64,000 nt of DNA from Bactericera cockerelli (Eukaryota; Arthropoda; Insecta; Hemiptera; Triozidae), in the NCBI GenBank assembly GCA_024516035.1, contig CM044963.1:29076748-29140747 (forward strand), given 5' to 3'. Shown one piece after another: positions 31,806-43,700 of this stretch (its first letter is position 1; every line of letters starts with the position of its first letter). The position numbers and the translations under genes are program-made. The notes below the pieces were generated by a model. It saw nothing but the letters and a program-made list of their open reading frames with translations, was not told where the DNA came from and did no database searches.

Positions 31806-33070
31806 ATATTAGGACCGATACTATTTTCAATATTCATTAATGACATATCCTTCATTTTTAAATACTGTACCTATCATCTTTATGCTGATGACTTACAACT
31901 TTACATTGAAACTACTGTGGATAATATCAACGAAGCAATCTTCAAGATGAATGAAGATCTTGAAGCTTTGAGGGTCTGGACTTTAAACCATGGCATAATT
32001 CCAAATTCTAAAAAGTTTCAATCCATTATAGGATCTCCACCACTTTTACATCAGGTCACTCAGTCCCAAATTCCTTCCATTATATTTAATTCGGAGACTA
32101 TTCCTTTATCATCTACTGTTAAAAATCTTGGGTTAATTTTTGATGCAGATCTTAAGTGGAATTCTCAAGTTGTTAATATTGGTAAAAAAGTGTATAGAAA
32201 ATTTCATTCCCTGAAACGTTTGCGAAAGTTTCTGCCTCGTAAGACAAAGCAACTCCTATGCACATCTCTTATATTTCCTTTAATTGAATATGCTGGAACT
32301 GCTATGTCAAATATCAATGCGAACCTTCTTCATAAACTTCAAACGTTACAAAATGATTGTGTTCGATACATTTTTGGATTGAAGAAATTTGACCATGTTT
32401 CACAACATAGGAAAATTCTTCAATGGTTACCAATTGATAAGAGGTTAGAACATCAGACTTTGTGCTTACTATGGAGAATCATGAAGGAGGCTTCACCACC
32501 ATATCTTCATTCATCATTTCATACATTATCATCATTGCATCATCATAACACACGTTCTACACATCTCATGCTTCCTACACACCGAACCACTTACATGGGC
32601 GAAAGTTTTACAGTCAATGCTGTTAGATTATGGAATCACTGCCTGATGAACTTAGAACTTTGGATAATCGCTTGGCTTTTAAGATCTTGACGAAGAGACA
32701 TTTCTTGGAAAATTAACACCCCCCCCCCTCCCCCCCCCTTTTTTTTCACTATCTACCCCTATTCCATGTATATAATTTTATTCCTTTTTCGTTTCTCTTT
32801 TTTTTTATCTCTTTATTGTATTTTTTTTTTTTTTTTTTTCGTTTCTTTCTCTCTCTTATAATTATTTTAGTTAGGCTTTTAAAAGGGTTGGGTGGAAGAG
32901 ATTGCCACAGGCAATAACCCCGCCCTTTAGGTAGGACATTATTGTTATTTTCTTTTCTTTTTTATTTTGTCATTTGTTTGTTCTTTTTTCTTCTATCTTT
33001 TCTTAATTTTTATTAATGTTGCATGTTTGTCCTCCTAATAAAGCTTAATAAAAAAAAAAAAAAAAAAAAA

Positions 33071-33888
33071 GATACATACAGTACCAGGGTACTGACCCTG
33101 TACATACAGGAAAGATACATACAGTACCAGGGTACTGACCCTGTTACATACAGAAAGATACATACAGTACAAGAGTACTGACCCTGTACATACAGAAATT
33201 ATACATACAATACAAGAGTACTGACCCTGTACAAACAGAAAGAATACATACAGTACCAGGGTACTGACCCTGTACATACAGAAAGATACATACAGTACAA
33301 GAGTACTGACCCTGTACATACAGAAAGATACATACAGTACAAGAAGTTACTGACCCTGTACATACAGAAAGATACATACAGTACAAGAGTACTGACCCTG
33401 TACATACAGAAAGATACATACAGTACAAGAGTACTGACCCTGTACATACAGAAAGATACAGTACCAGAGTAGTGACCCTGTACATACAGAAAGATACATA
33501 CAGTACAAGAGTACTGACCCTGTACATACAGAAAGATACATACAGTACAAGAGTACTGACCCTGTACATACAGAAAGATACATACAGTACCAGAGTACTG
33601 ACCCTGTACATACAGAAAGATACATACAGTACAAGAGTACTGACCCTGTACATACAGAAAGATACATACAGTACAAGAGTACTGACCCTGTACATACAGA
33701 AAGATACATACGTACAAGAGTACTGACCCTGTACATACAGAAAGATACATACAGTACAGGAGTACTGACCCTGTACATACAGAAAGATACAGTACAAGAG
33801 TATTGACCCTGTACATACAGAAAGATACATACAGTACAAGAGTACTGACCCTGTACATTACAGAAAGATACAGTACAGGAGTATGCAT
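33071..33888. repeat. 42-bp minisatellite array, segment 3 (about 19 copies)
   Basis: The array resumes at GATACATACAG directly after the poly-A and ends near 33888 in unique sequence. A few units carry one-base insertions. Confidence 0.95.
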
Positions 33889-34040
33889 TCAATAATTGAA
33901 ACATAAACACACGCCCTCAAAATCAGTGCGTTCAAGCTGAAACTTTTCACCCGGAGTGTATGTGTCGATTTCAAAAGCTTTGCTCGGAAAGTTCAGTGTA
34001 GATAATTATGAACATTTGCAGTGAGTACATATTATAATTT

Positions 34041-34325
34041 ATACAGGGTGTTAAGTAGGTACTTGTATATTAGCCAGGACGACCGACCCTTATATCTCAA
34101 TAACGGTATGTCGTAGCTCACTGAAATTTGTTGCAATGAAGTTCTCTCAACGAGGTCTTTAAAAAAATATGCCACACGACGTGCCATTTTATTTAAGATT
34201 TAAAGGAATGAATTATTATCTTAAATTTAATCCCCCAAAAATAAAGAAAACGCGAGTTCTAGCGTTTTTTGGTATTTTAAGTCGTTTCCAAGAAACTTAA
34301 TGGGTGAGACTTTATACAAGCAGGT
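34041..34325. mobile_element. Relic of the 11861-type foldback element (one arm)
   Basis: TACAGGG, CGACCGACCCTTATATCTCA, GTCGTAGCTCACTGAAATTT and GGGTGAGACTTTATACAAG match the distal arm at about 12450-12745 in order. The partner arm is absent. Confidence 0.75.
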
Positions 34326-34459
34326 AACAGGTATGTTATACAATTAGACTGAAATACTAGCAAATTAATTACAGCTACAACGAACAAGGGGGTATGTTTG
34401 CTATATTTTCATTTGTTGCTGCCCTTGCCAAACTTGGCAAATTCGTATAAGTCCGAAAG

Positions 34460-34485
34460 CAATCTTTTTTTTTTTTTTTTTTTTG
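34460..34485. repeat. Poly-T run
   Basis: About 22 T. It may mark the poly-A end of the adjacent minus SINE. Confidence 0.7.
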
Positions 34486-34499
34486 GCATTGGGCAAGAA

Positions 34500-34820
34500 C
34501 AACCCATACAGCCATTATCTGACCTAGTTGCAGGACTTTCATTGAAACCCTTACAATTAACACTGCGACCTTGACCTAAATAGATCTACTGTGACCAGTT
34601 GATTCTATTTGAATTTTAACGTCCTGATTGAGATAGATAGTTAGGACGGGGTTTTTACCCTCCAGCCGCTGGGAATCGTACCAGGGAATCGGCCGGAAAT
34701 GACAGCGTCATGTCATGAAGATACAGAATTTCCTTCGAAAAGTCTGCCCCAACCGGGGATTGAAACTCCGGATTTCTGGACTACGGGCAGGAGTCTCAAC
34801 CATAACGCCACGGAGGCATG
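34500..34820 (-). mobile_element. tRNA-derived SINE, family E, copy 2
   Basis: Minus copy. Tail side AGTTGCAGGACTTTCATTG and TAGATCTACTGTGACCAG. Core GACGGGGTTTTTACCCTCC (internally deleted). Head side CTGCCCCAACCGGGGATTGA, GACTACGGGCAGGAGTC and CATAACGCCACGGAGGC. Confidence 0.83.
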
Positions 34821-34867
34821 TTCAATTTTAATATCAGTGATTTTAAGAATCTCAAGAATTAAGATGT

Positions 34868-35062
34868 ATAATAATAATATCGTCTTATTTATACTGCCCG
34901 ATTAGGACTCTTAAAGGTCCCATTATTCCAGACATATTATTATGTGGTAAAAAATCCAAATGGGAGGATAACATGTCATGTCCCGGCCGGTTTTCGAACC
35001 CGCGACCTCTGGATTCTCTGGATTCAAAGAGTGCCGGCCTTTACCACTGAGCTACCGGGATG
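34868..35062 (-). mobile_element. tRNA-derived SINE, family B, copy 5
   Basis: Minus copy: ATAATATCGTCTTATTTATA, ATTATTATGTGGTAAAAAAT, GGTTTTCGAACCCGCGACCT, ACCACTGAGCTACCGGGA. A- and B-box equivalents are intact. Confidence 0.87.
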
Positions 35063-36057
35063 TATGAATATTAGTGAAGAGATATTACTAACAATTTTAG
35101 GTAAATAAAGTTTTAAAAGAAAAAAATTGAGGGACATAATTATTTTAAGAAAGTTAGAGTTGGTAGAAAGAGAGGGTTTTTTAAATTTAGGATATAGTTG
35201 GAAGATCCAGAGAGAGAAAGAAGAGATTTGATTTCTTTTTTTAAATTTAATACATAGTATTTACATAATTCCTTATTAAAGCCCGTGAGAGAGAAAGAAA
35301 CTCTACAAAATCCAGAGAGATAGAGGAAAAAAGGAGTTTAAAGATATAGGGTTTGAAAAATTAAAGAAAAAAAAAGAGAAAAGGGAAAAAAAAAGATGGA
35401 GATAAAAAGAAAATTGTAGAAACATTTATAGAGAACACCGTTTGCCCTGCTTTGCAAGGGACTAAATTTCAAATTTCTAAGGCTTGGCCGTACTGCGGAA
35501 AAACACTGCCTTTTTGAACTTTTTTAATTTTTCTGGACAAAGCGATAATGGTTTTGGGGGGGGTTAATTTTTTGGGACATTTTTCGCTATCTCTTAGGTA
35601 CCGTTTTGGTAAAAAAAAAATCCGGACAAACAAAAAAAAACAAAGGTAGTCCTTTTTTCTGTTTTTTTTAATATAGAGAATAAGGGACAAAAAAAGAAAA
35701 AGAGTTTTGATTTTGCAGAAAAGGAGGTTTACAGAGGTAGAGTTTGAAAATCCAGGAGAGTGAAGAGAGAGAGAGAGGAGAAGAGTGAGAAGTGAAAATA
35801 TACAAGAAAAAGCATTCCTGAAAGTGAATTCACTGAATCGTGAACTACGTCTCGATTCGGATCCCTCAAACGGTGAAAAATATTTGTTTCAATTGCAGCT
35901 TTACCTCTTTCCGGGGGAAAATAATTATTTGGGAAAATTTAATTGTAATGGGTAAGGGTTTTTTTGAGGGGAAGGGGGGGATGTGTATATGATTTAGGGT
36001 TGGGGGTATAAGAGAAGGCCTTTAGAGGTAGCAGGGTCTTTTTACGGCATTGGTATC
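35063..36057. other. Purine-rich and homopolymer-rich spacer
   Basis: AG-rich with many runs of A, G and T of 7-10. No feature recognised. Sequence quality may be lower from here to 37700. Confidence 0.5.
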
Positions 36058-36238
36058 AAGTCTGGTAACAGGTAGCGTAGGGATCCGTTGGTTCGAATCC
36101 CACCCAGTGCTGAATTTTTTTCCTCATTCTTTGAGCTTGAGACCACACAATAATAAGACTCTAAGGTTAGGGTGGTAGAAAAATGCTTTGACATTAAACC
36201 TCGCCTGGTGGTAACCTTCCACTAAAGAGTGTTATTTT
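36058..36238 (+). mobile_element. tRNA-derived SINE, family C, copy 3
   Basis: GGTAGCGTAGGGATCCG, GGTTCGAATCCCACCCAGTG, ACACAATAATAAGACTCTAA, CCTCGCCTGGTGGTAACCTT. Contains apparent homopolymer errors. Confidence 0.82.
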
Positions 36239-36459
36239 TTTTTTTTTAAAGAGTGTTATTATTATTATTATTTTAACCTAGACAGAACCAAATGGGACAA
36301 ATGTTGGCGAGGCTAAATACCAAATGGGTTAAATGGCCATGGGATAAGTAAAGAAGTAAGTAAGTATGGGTGGGAAAACCCCTTAAGGGGCAAAAGAGAT
36401 TTGGTGTAACATTTATTGAAGCATTAATTGAACATGTAAAGGACAATGGCAAGTTTTTT

Positions 36460-36650
36460 TTTTTTTTTTTTTTAAGTGGGGTTTTAACGTCGCTTTAAAA
36501 TGCCAATGTCATTATCACACGGGGGTTTTTACCCTCCATTCGCAGGAAACTCACAAACCTGCTACTCACATTGCCTCACCCACCGAGTGGGGCCGGGAAA
36601 AGCAGCGTCAGAGAATTAGAATTTGAATGGTCACCCATTCAAATTCTAAT
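36460..36650 (-). mobile_element. 5S-derived SINE, family D, copy 5 (head truncated)
   Basis: Begins with a T run, TTTAAGTGGGGTTTTAACGT, then GGGTTTTTACCCTCCATTCG and the shared core, then GAATTTGAATGGTCACCCAT. The 5S-like head beyond the C box is missing where the family A SINE begins. Confidence 0.8.
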
Positions 36651-36955
36651 GCGGGCAATGCGCTAGGCATTTTCACGGGCCCCAAAAAAGGTGACCTGGG
36701 TTCAATTCCCGCGGGTTGGATTTTTTCTGCTTTGCTCGTTTCTTGGATTTTTTGGGGTTAAACTCATTTCTTCGTGAGTCTTTAGGAAAAAGAGTAGCTG
36801 CTTTTGATATGAAGCAGCGACCAGTGGCTGAATATAGGCACACAAATAATACAAGATATTGTAAATTAAACTGGCAAAGTTCTATGATTCCCGCGCCACC
36901 CATAAAAAATGTGGGCATTAAACAACACAAAGAAAAAAGCATTTTTTTTATTATA
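36651..36955 (+). mobile_element. tRNA-derived SINE, family A, copy 4 (head truncated, noisy)
   Basis: GCGCTAGGCATTTTCACGG, GGTGACCTGGGTTCAATTCC, GCGACCAGTGGCTGAATATA, TTCTATGATTCCCGCGCCAC. Extra bases in A and T runs suggest sequencing error. Confidence 0.78.
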
Positions 36956-37744
36956 TTATTATTAATTTCCTTCTTGCCCAATGTTTCCCGCTAAAAACAA
37001 GTTACTCCTCCATAGTGTGCCAGCTGTTTTTGAAAATCCAACAGTTCAGTGAAGATCTTTGTAAAATTCAGTTGCAACTTTCTCAAAATTTTAAATTACC
37101 TATTCCCACTGAATGCAATAATTACGTTCCCGTTTTTTCTTGAAAAGTTGTAAGAATTTGAGAATTTTAAAAGTTTCAATGAATTTCTTGCGTTGCACTG
37201 CCTTAAGCGGAAATTTGGCCGCTAGGGACGAAAAATATATCTCGCACTGGGGGGTGAGCAAATTTCAAATTTTCAACATATTTTACTTAAATTACATTTT
37301 TTACAAGGTTTGGTTTCTATTAAATTTTTTTTTAATTGGTGGGGTCCTTTTTGAATTACAGGGCGTTAAAAGTTGAGAATTTTTCAAAATTTTTAGTATG
37401 TTTTGAAAAAAAACCACCCATCTTTGAGGAGGGAATGGGGGCTGAACGGCTTAACCTTTTTTAATGATTCAAATCATTAGGGCGCCTAATTTTAAAGTTC
37501 TTTAAAAAAAACGAGTAAATTTTTTTTTAGAAAAAAATACATTTTGAGTTTTAAAGCGCGATTTTTAAAAAAAGTCAAAAAATTTGCACTATTTAGGCCT
37601 AAAAAATCGGAAAACACAAACCCCAAAATCCGTCGGCAAATCATATACCCATTATTCAAAACCCCTTTTTAAGGGTTTTTAAAAAGATTTTCCAGCTATT
37701 GACAATTTTTTTGACGCTTGACCCCATTTTAGCACTAATTTTTC
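36956..37744. other. AT-rich spacer with long A/T runs
   Basis: Nothing recognised. ORFs are short and conflicting. Homopolymer inflation is suspected. Confidence 0.5.
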
Positions 37745-37915
37745 CTGGGCATTCCTCTCTCTCTCTCCTTTTCCCCATTCCTCTCTTCTCTTTATTATTC
37801 CTCTCTTCCTCTCCTCTCCCTCTCTCTCTCTTTCTCTCTCTATCTCTCTCTCTGTCCCTCTCTCTCTTTCTCTCTCTCTCTCTCCTTCTCTCTGTATCTC
37901 TCTCTCCCTATCCAC
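37745..37915. repeat. (CT)n microsatellite
   Basis: CT-rich run. It accounts for the overlapping ORFs on both strands. Confidence 0.88.
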
Positions 37916-38355
37916 CCTCTCATAACAACAATAGAAGAACAATATTGAAACTTTTTAACGAGCTGTACCTCCGACATGGAACGAAAACAGAAATGCATTT
38001 ATTTCTCTTTGAAAACTTTCACTTTTATTAGTCTGTTCTTAAAGAGAATGAGAAGAAATGATAATAATAATAGTAATAATAATAAATAAAAACTTGTGTT
38101 TAATAATAATAAAACAATAATAAATGATATTTGACAAAAATAAATGATATTTTCCTAGGAGGATATCATTATTAAATTATGTATTAGATAATACTCCTAA
38201 GTAAAAATAATTATTACAAAAATTAAAATACCAGGGATGTATTCAACAGACAGACAGACCGACACAATTTGCTCATTCCTTATTGCAAATTCTTTGAATA
38301 ATAGTTCATGTCCTATGGTTCATGTTGGAATAAAATGTGTCTTATTCTAATAAAA
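37916..38355. other. AT-rich spacer with (AAT)n runs
   Basis: TAATAATAATAG runs. No gene seen. Confidence 0.5.
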
Positions 38356-38455
38356 TAACCTGGAGGTCGGTGGTTCAAGTCCCGATTTCAGCGTAGATTT
38401 AGTAAAGCGAGTTTGAGTAGTTGTGATATCACGGAAGAACAAATAGGTTTATAAT
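38356..38455 (+). mobile_element. tRNA-derived SINE, family F, 3' part
   Basis: AACCTGGAGGTCGGTGGTTC, then AAGTCCCGATTTCAGCGTAG, AAGCGAGTTTGAGTAGTTGT. The A-box half is missing. Confidence 0.82.
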
Positions 38456-38605
38456 AACTCTGTCTTATTTCCTACCTTCTATAAAAAAAGTCTTATTTAC
38501 TGGTGTGAAGTACAAGGTATTAAATACACAGTTTGCTAGCTTTTTTATTCTTTGTTAATCTTTTATTTGCTTTCTATATACTCCTTTATTTTGCTCTTAA
38601 TAACC

Positions 38606-38745
38606 AACCTGAGTAGCTTGATCGATAAGGCAGCGGACTTGTAACCCGGAGGTCGGTGGTTCAAGTCCCGTTTTCAGCGTAGATTTAGTAAATCGAGTTT
38701 GAGTAGTTGTGATTTCACGAAAGTGATTAACACAGATATGACTTT
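38606..38745 (+). mobile_element. tRNA-derived SINE, family F, full copy (reference)
   Basis: A box GAGTAGCTTGATCGATAAGG, anticodon-arm-like GCGGACTTGTAACCCGGAGG, B box GGTTCAAGTCCC, tail CAGCGTAGATTTAGTAAATC and GTGATTAACACAGATATGAC. Confidence 0.88.
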
Positions 38746-38924
38746 ATTTTTTTCTTTTGATTTATTTATTAATCAACATTATACGAGTATGAGGTAAAAA
38801 TTTACACAACAATACTAAACTATTGAATTTGGTAACCGTCAAAATCGACGGTTATTATTATACAAATTTCCATTTTATCTACAGTAAGAATATTTACAAT
38901 TATTATTATAAAACAAAACTTCAT

Positions 38925-39205
38925 CAAGCGCACAAATTGCCATGCGGAAGGTCCCGGGTTCGCACCCCCACGCCGACAATTAATTGTATTCAAAATTTGG
39001 TTACAGTTGTTTGTAAGGGATATACCTTCCGGTGCCTTCATGTTGACCCAGCACCTAAATGGGAAGTATTGTGTCATTTCTCGCCCATCAGAGGGGATGC
39101 ATACTACGCCGGGATGGGCAGGCTACAACACAGACCACAAGCGTCTACCGTAGCTCCTATCTCCTATCGCACGACTTCTAATTAAGGAAACACTTATCTA
39201 TAAAA
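38925..39205 (+). mobile_element. Probable SINE, family G
   Basis: B-box-like CGGGTTCGCACCCC. The body GGTGCCTTCATGTTGACCCA, then GCACCTAAATGGGAAGTATT recurs inverted at 49785. Ends near CGACTTCTAATTAAGGAAAC. The A box is not clear, so the class is tentative. Confidence 0.55.
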
Positions 39206-39855
39206 AATTCTAATTCTAATGCCAACGGCTATTTTTTTCGATGATATCCTAAGTTTCAGTATGGGCATTAAAATATATTAGATCCTGGTCGGGAACCACC
39301 CGGTATATTATACATCATTTTATACACCTTCAATAGATCAGTGAAAACGGATTTCTAAAAGAATGAATTTAAATGTTTAACGACTATGAATTCATTTCTT
39401 TTCTTCTTTTACAAAGAAGAAAAGAAATCATGAGATATTCTTTTTTTTTTCTTTTAATGATAATTTTCACCTCACTCTCTTTTATGTTCCTATTCTCTCT
39501 CTCTCTCTTTCTCTCTCTTTTTCTTCTTTACATCTTTCTGCCTGTCTCTCTCTCTCTCTCCTTATAATATATTCCTCCACCTTTCAATTTCTTTTTCTCT
39601 CTCTCAGTAACTAGCATTCTTCTTCTTTCTATCCATAATAGTTTTCATGTTCCAATTCTTTTACTTTCCCCCTCCTCCTCAATCTTTCTCCCTCTTACAT
39701 TCTCATCTCTCTTCTCTCTCTCTTTCTCCATCTCTCTCCATCTCTCTATCTCTCTCTCTCTCTCTCCACCTCTCTCTCTCTCCACCTCTCTCTCCCTCCT
39801 CAATCTTTCTCCCTCCCTCTTTTCCTCGCCCCTATACTGTCTTGTCAAGTTCAAA
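39206..39855. repeat. AT-rich spacer then CT microsatellites
   Basis: Nothing recognised to 39475. CT-rich runs at about 39490-39560 and 39700-39835 follow and stop just before the BEL/Pao LTR. Confidence 0.7.
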
Positions 39856-40454
39856 TGAAAAGAAAGTGCCTCTAGAGGCCAAAAGGGCTGGTTACAAAAA
39901 AGAAAGAATTAAGTATGTTTATTGAAATCAACAGTTTTTTATTTAATAGGTTTCCAAAGTTTCACACAGCAAAATATATGATTGATTTTATGGTAAATAT
40001 AGTGGTTAAAACTACGAAAAGGTTAAGAATTAAGTGACTTTTGGAGAGAGTGTTGAGAACACACGAATGGGAGAAAAGCTTCTGGCTAAATTTTCTTGTA
40101 GTCACTGTGGCAGAGCGAGTTAGCGCGCTAGGCATTGCACACATGGTGACCTGGGTTCGATTCCCAGCGGGGGAGGATTTTTTTCTGCTCTGTACTTGGA
40201 TGTTCGGGGTCCACTCATACCTCGTGAGGAAAAATGAGTAGTTACTTGTATGAGTAACGACCAGTGGCGGCATTAACAGAGTAAAAAGAAATTAATGTAA
40301 TAGAATAATTCGAAATGTAAAGGAGGCTCTTAGTAATGCTGCGCTACCCACAAAAATTGTGAAGAGGCCTTGTGCTTCACCACAAAGAAATTCGTTACAA
40401 TACAATTTGATAATGTTTTCTACACTCGCGCCAATTTAAAATGTGGCGCGAACA
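39856..40454 (-). repeat. 3' LTR of BEL/Pao copy 2, split by a SINE
   Basis: Starts TGAAAAG and ends GCGAACA on the plus strand (TG...CA on either strand). Matches the LTR at 44230 except for the SINE at 40096-40407, which replaces about 43 bp of LTR. Confidence 0.92.
40096..40407 (+). mobile_element. tRNA-derived SINE, family A, copy 5, inside an LTR
   Basis: GTCACTGTGGCAGAGCGAGT, GGGTTCGATTCCCAGC, GAGTAACGACCAGTGGCGGC, CTACCCACAAAAATTGTGAA. No target duplication is seen. The intact sister LTR shows that target bases 44475-44517 have no counterpart here. Confidence 0.88.
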
Positions 40455-40782
40455 TACCCCCAGCTTTGAAGGGTTAATACCTGAAAATTTAAAGGAATTA
40501 AACCTTCAACAAAATGATAATAAATTGATATGTGGTTAGTTGCCACCTTAATATTAAAGAAAACATGAAATATGACAACTAGAAAGAAAATTCATTTTCA
40601 TGCATAAAAGAAATAGCAGAAAAGAGTTAATTTTCAAACAACACAACAGAAGAAAAGGAAAAGAAAATTATTAAGAAGTTCCTGTAAGAAAATATACATT
40701 AGTAACAGTTACATCCTTAATAAAAGTTTGCATTTTTTGAAATAAATAGTTTTAAGATAGGAAAATAAATTGAAATAATACT

Positions 40783-43700
40783 TTAGCCATATTTTTTAGA
40801 CCTCATATATTTCATTGTGAAGGAAGAGGACATAAGTAAGTTACATACAGCATGTTTAAAGTCACCTTTAGATGTTTTCACCGAGGCAACACTAGAAAGC
40901 CATAACTCTTTTATTAGGAGTTTTACGAAAACTACGACAGGAGCGATTAGACCCAAGGGATCATTAATTGATAGAATGTAGGAGAGCATTCCTCTTTTAG
41001 TACATATGCACCTACGTAGGGATTTATTCTTAAGAATAATTCATCGGAAGTTGCATTCCAATGCATACCAAGCACTTTAAGAGTGAGATTATCTTTGTCC
41101 CAGGGAAATCATTTCCGCTAATTGATTAGAGGGAAAAATCACTGCGAGCACGTCAGACGAATTTGAAGTCCACTTGGTGAAAATGAAACCGTCTGATTGA
41201 AACATATCAGAAACTTCCCTGTAGAAAGAGATAGTTTCATCTTTAGTTAAAAAGGAAGCAATACAATCATCCATGAAAAGGTTATTTAAAATATTTTTTA
41301 GAAGCGAGAGGATAATTTTCCGCCTCGTCTAAGACCAACTGCTGAAATGTGCGCAGCGCTAAGTAGGGAGAGGGTTTTATACCAAATACTAATACCTTGA
41401 GATTGTAAAATTTCAAAGGTTCATTGGGAGAAAATCGCCAAATAAGTTTCTGAAATTTCCAATAGTTTTCCATTACCTTGATCTGGAGAATCATTTTTGT
41501 GATATCTCCATTTAAGGCATAAGGAAACAATCGGAAGTTAAGAAGGACACGAAATACATTTGTATATAGCTTAGGACCAGAACACAATAAGGTCAATAAG
41601 TCATTGAGGGACTTACCGGTACTAGTTTTAGCACCAGCGTCATAGACAATACGAATTTTAGAAGAAATACTATCGGGCTTTTCCACTGATCTATGAGGTA
41701 AGAAATAGCCTGAGATATCTGATTGATCAGAACATTCACTAATGAAATCTTTGTCAAGAAGTTCGGTAATAGCTTGGCTATATTTCGAATGAAGGTCAGG
41801 GGAAGAATTCAATTTCTTTTCTAGACTAAGAAATCTTTTCTTAGCAGATAAGAATGAGTCCCCCAGCTGTGAAGGGTCCTCTTTAAAAGGTTAAGGGGAC
41901 AACATATTTACCATCACTACTACGAGATACTTGTGAGGAATAAATTTTCTCACAAGCTTGATCTTCGGGACTGAATTTTTCCTCATTGAGAAGAGGAGGT
42001 AAAGATTCTAATTGCCAAAATCTTTGTAATTTGTGATCGAAAGAAGAATTTTGAAACATACAATATTTCTTACTACGAGTGTTACGATTACCGACAGAAT
42101 CCTGCACTGGGGCGTTTCCGAAAATAACGTAACCGAGCTTTGTGTCAAGCGCTACAGGCTGGTCACTGCAGCCAGATACCAGGTTGCCAAGAATGACGTA
42201 AGGATAAACAGAAGAGCCGAGAATACCTGCTATAGGACCAGGCGACATGTAGCTATCATCTGAAAGTGAGAGAGAATTAAGATAAGATAACTTTGAACTA
42301 TCAATGGGTAGAGTAGGTAATTTATCGACAATATTATCGACTACTAGAGCTTGAACAGAATATTTTATTCTGTCATCAAATCTGGATGAAAAGGAAAATC
42401 TAACTTGACCATGGACATGGCTTGAATTAGCACCAAGGCCAGTAAGATTAGCATTAGACGGAAGGAGAGGACATTGAAGAAAATCGAGAGCATCTTTAGT
42501 AAGAATATTACTCATAGAGCCACTGTCTAATAAAAAATCTCATTTGTTTGGACACACCGTATACATTATATACATTAATTTTAATAGTACCTAATAACAC
42601 AGTAGTAGTATTATTATTATTATGATTGTCCTCTACGCTCTGATAGCATTTGAGGTTGTGATTCTGTGAGACTTGAGGTTGTGATTCACTCTCCGGGGTT
42701 CGAACCCGGGGTGCTTGACTGTTATTATTAGCACTGTAAGTATGTGAGCTTTTGTGCTCTGAACTAGACTTCTCAGAATTATTTTGAGAGAAATGTAATA
42801 GAGAATGATGTTTTAACCTACATTTGGTACAAACATGCTTTGATTTACAATCGATCACTCTATGTTTACCACCTAGGCAATTAACACAAAGAGCGTGTTG
42901 TTTAACGAATGTGTACCTATCTTGAGGAATAAGCTTGTGAAAGTCTTCGCATTTGAATAGCGCATGATCTGACTTGCACATTAAACAAGAGATATTATTT
43001 TCTACCAAAAAAGTATGTGATTCTTTTTTGCTACTACTAATATTATTATTGTTACTCATAGCTGACCTGTTAGAATGAAACCCAGAAGATTTATTATTAT
43101 AATGACTACTACTAATAAATGGGTCGAGCTGAATACGTGACAGGATCTTGCTTTGATTTTCTACGAATTTGAGAAGTTTTTTTGAAGGTGGGAATTTCAT
43201 TTGAATCCAGTGAGCTTTCGAACAGCCGACGAGTTTGATCATCAAGCTTCAGGTTGCCGATGTAAAATAATATGAAGTCTTGAAGATCAGAATATCCATA
43301 GCTTAAAGTGCAGCGACAGCGGATCCAAATTTATCGACGAATAAACTGAGGTGGTGACTTGATTCACTTTTATGAGGTTTGAATTGAAATAAGATGTTCA
43401 TATAGTGAGTCGCAAGTTGACGTTGATCTTCGTATTTTGATACGAGACTTTTCCAAATGACGTCATAGTTGTTATCAGTGGGGAGGATGCCGGCGCAGAC
43501 AGAGAGAGCTCTACCGCTGAGTTTTGAAAGTAGGTGTTGCAGTTTGTGAGCTTTTGGCAAATCTGTTCTCTCATGAATGTTGGATTTGAATAAATTGTAG
43601 AACAGCGGCCAGTCATTTATATTTCCAGAGAATGAAGAAATTTGAAGAGGTTCGAGACGAATGTTTTCAGCTGGATTACTAATTGATGCGTTTTGAGATG

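Larger units (their letters stand above)
31058..32717 (+). pseudogene. LINE reverse transcriptase, C-terminal part (frameshifted, interrupted)
   Basis: The frame starts VDFDILLSKLSKHFNF and shifts by one base in a T run near 31161. It continues to VAGVPQGSI (RT motif B), is split by the nested LINE, and resumes LGPILFSIFINDI at 31808. The YADDLQLY catalytic box lies near 31881. The tail contains LKRLRKFLPRKTKQLL and NDCVRYIFGLKK, and ends after a second frameshift near 32630 with LTKRHFLEN then TAA (32715-32717). Jockey/CR1-type RT. No endonuclease remains. Confidence 0.9.
31055..33070 (+). mobile_element. 5'-truncated LINE in the 42-bp array (host of a nested LINE)
   Basis: Plus-oriented non-LTR element. 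RT coding runs 31058-32717, the 3'UTR 32718-33045, then a poly-A run. AGAT ends the left flank (31051-31054) and AGAT follows the poly-A (33070-33073), so the array resumes in register. The 3'UTR contains the ATTGCC-ACA-GGCAAT stem-loop (near 32900) found in three other copies. It is interrupted by another LINE at 31229-31805. Confidence 0.88.
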
